Below, in pieces: positions 63,899 through 64,000 of a DNA stretch of 64,000 nucleotides (position 1 is the first letter of the stretch; each line of letters starts with the position of its first letter). A program made the position numbers and the translations under genes. Below the pieces are notes generated by a model. That model searched no databases. It saw nothing but the letters and a program-made list of their open reading frames with translations, and was not told the DNA's origin. Origin of the DNA: Amycolatopsis pithecellobii (GTDB lineage Bacteria; Actinomycetota; Actinomycetes; Mycobacteriales; Pseudonocardiaceae); assembly GCF_009707865.1 (NCBI RefSeq), contig NZ_WMBA01000007.1, positions 1 through 64,000 on the forward strand, given 5' to 3'.

Positions 63899-64000
63899 TC
63901 ACAACGACCCGATCGCGGATGGCTCGCGTCGGTCGCCGATGGTTCTGTGCCGGTCGTAGTGGGTGCGGGCGCCGGGCAAGGCGGTCAACGCGGCAAAGGC
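63899..64000 (-). pseudogene. IS110-type transposase remnant, cut by window edge
   Basis: The last 102 bases on the minus strand encode AFAALTALPGARTHYDRHRT before running into divergent sequence and a stop. GARxYYDRHR is characteristic of the C-terminal part of IS110/IS116 transposases. The 5' part lies beyond the window; the 3' part looks frameshifted (another frame gives RAIRDRVVVKLARYF). Confidence 0.5.

Overview
The window is high-GC actinomycete DNA. GTG starts are common, several adjacent genes overlap by 1-4 bases, and an F420-type PPOX gene and a mycothiol-family DinB gene are present. The left 27 kb keeps the gene order I recall from the Mycobacterium tuberculosis Rv1292-Rv1315 block: argS-lysA-hom-thrC-thrB-rho-rpmE-prfA-prmC-sua5-wecA-atpI-atpBEFHAGDC-DUF2550-cobalamin adenosyltransferase-murA. 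Unlike mycobacteria, atpH is not fused to a second b subunit. A Pseudonocardiales genus such as Amycolatopsis is my best guess; this is inference, not a database match.

Layout. 1-5.4 kb: partial LysE exporter, Uma2 nuclease-fold protein, murA with the Asp117 (fosfomycin-insensitive) active site, M16-like protein, cobalamin adenosyltransferase and a VapBC-type pair. 5.4-15.5 kb: DUF2550, the complete F1Fo ATP synthase operon, wecA and sua5. 15.6-20.2 kb: prmC, an array of 22-bp inverted and tandem repeats, prfA, rpmE and rho. 20.6-26.9 kb: threonine and lysine biosynthesis plus argS. 27-29.4 kb: DUF3105 and DUF305 proteins and a CDF metal exporter with an IdeR/DtxR-like box upstream.

A tRNA-Arg(CCG) at 29.6 kb followed at once by an integrase remnant marks the probable edge of an old integrated element. 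To its right the content is accessory: cupin, methyltransferase-like, NAD(P)-binding/HxlR and FAD-monooxygenase genes mixed with gene remnants. From 34.8 to 54.9 kb lies a large catabolic cluster: ThDP enzyme, amidohydrolase + NifU-like protein, Gfo/Idh oxidoreductase, two acyl-CoA dehydrogenases, acyl-CoA synthetase, metal-ligand-less M24 protein, APH-like kinase, SDR, CoA-transferase, muconolactone-isomerase-like protein, metallo-beta-lactamase, cyclase, BKACE, and PucR and TetR regulators. Three of its promoter regions share a 16-bp palindromic motif (TATG plus TGTCGGCCGACA), suggesting one regulon.

55-59.4 kb holds a translationally coupled DJ-1/PfpI - binding protein - permease - ATPase - GlxA operon. 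At 59.7-60.7 kb there is a frameshifted IS982-type element with recognisable terminal repeats, sitting in or next to gene debris. The right end has a GntR regulator facing a flavin reductase across a perfect 25-bp palindrome, then F420/PPOX, carboxymuconolactone-decarboxylase-like and VOC genes, and an IS110-type transposase remnant cut by the window edge.
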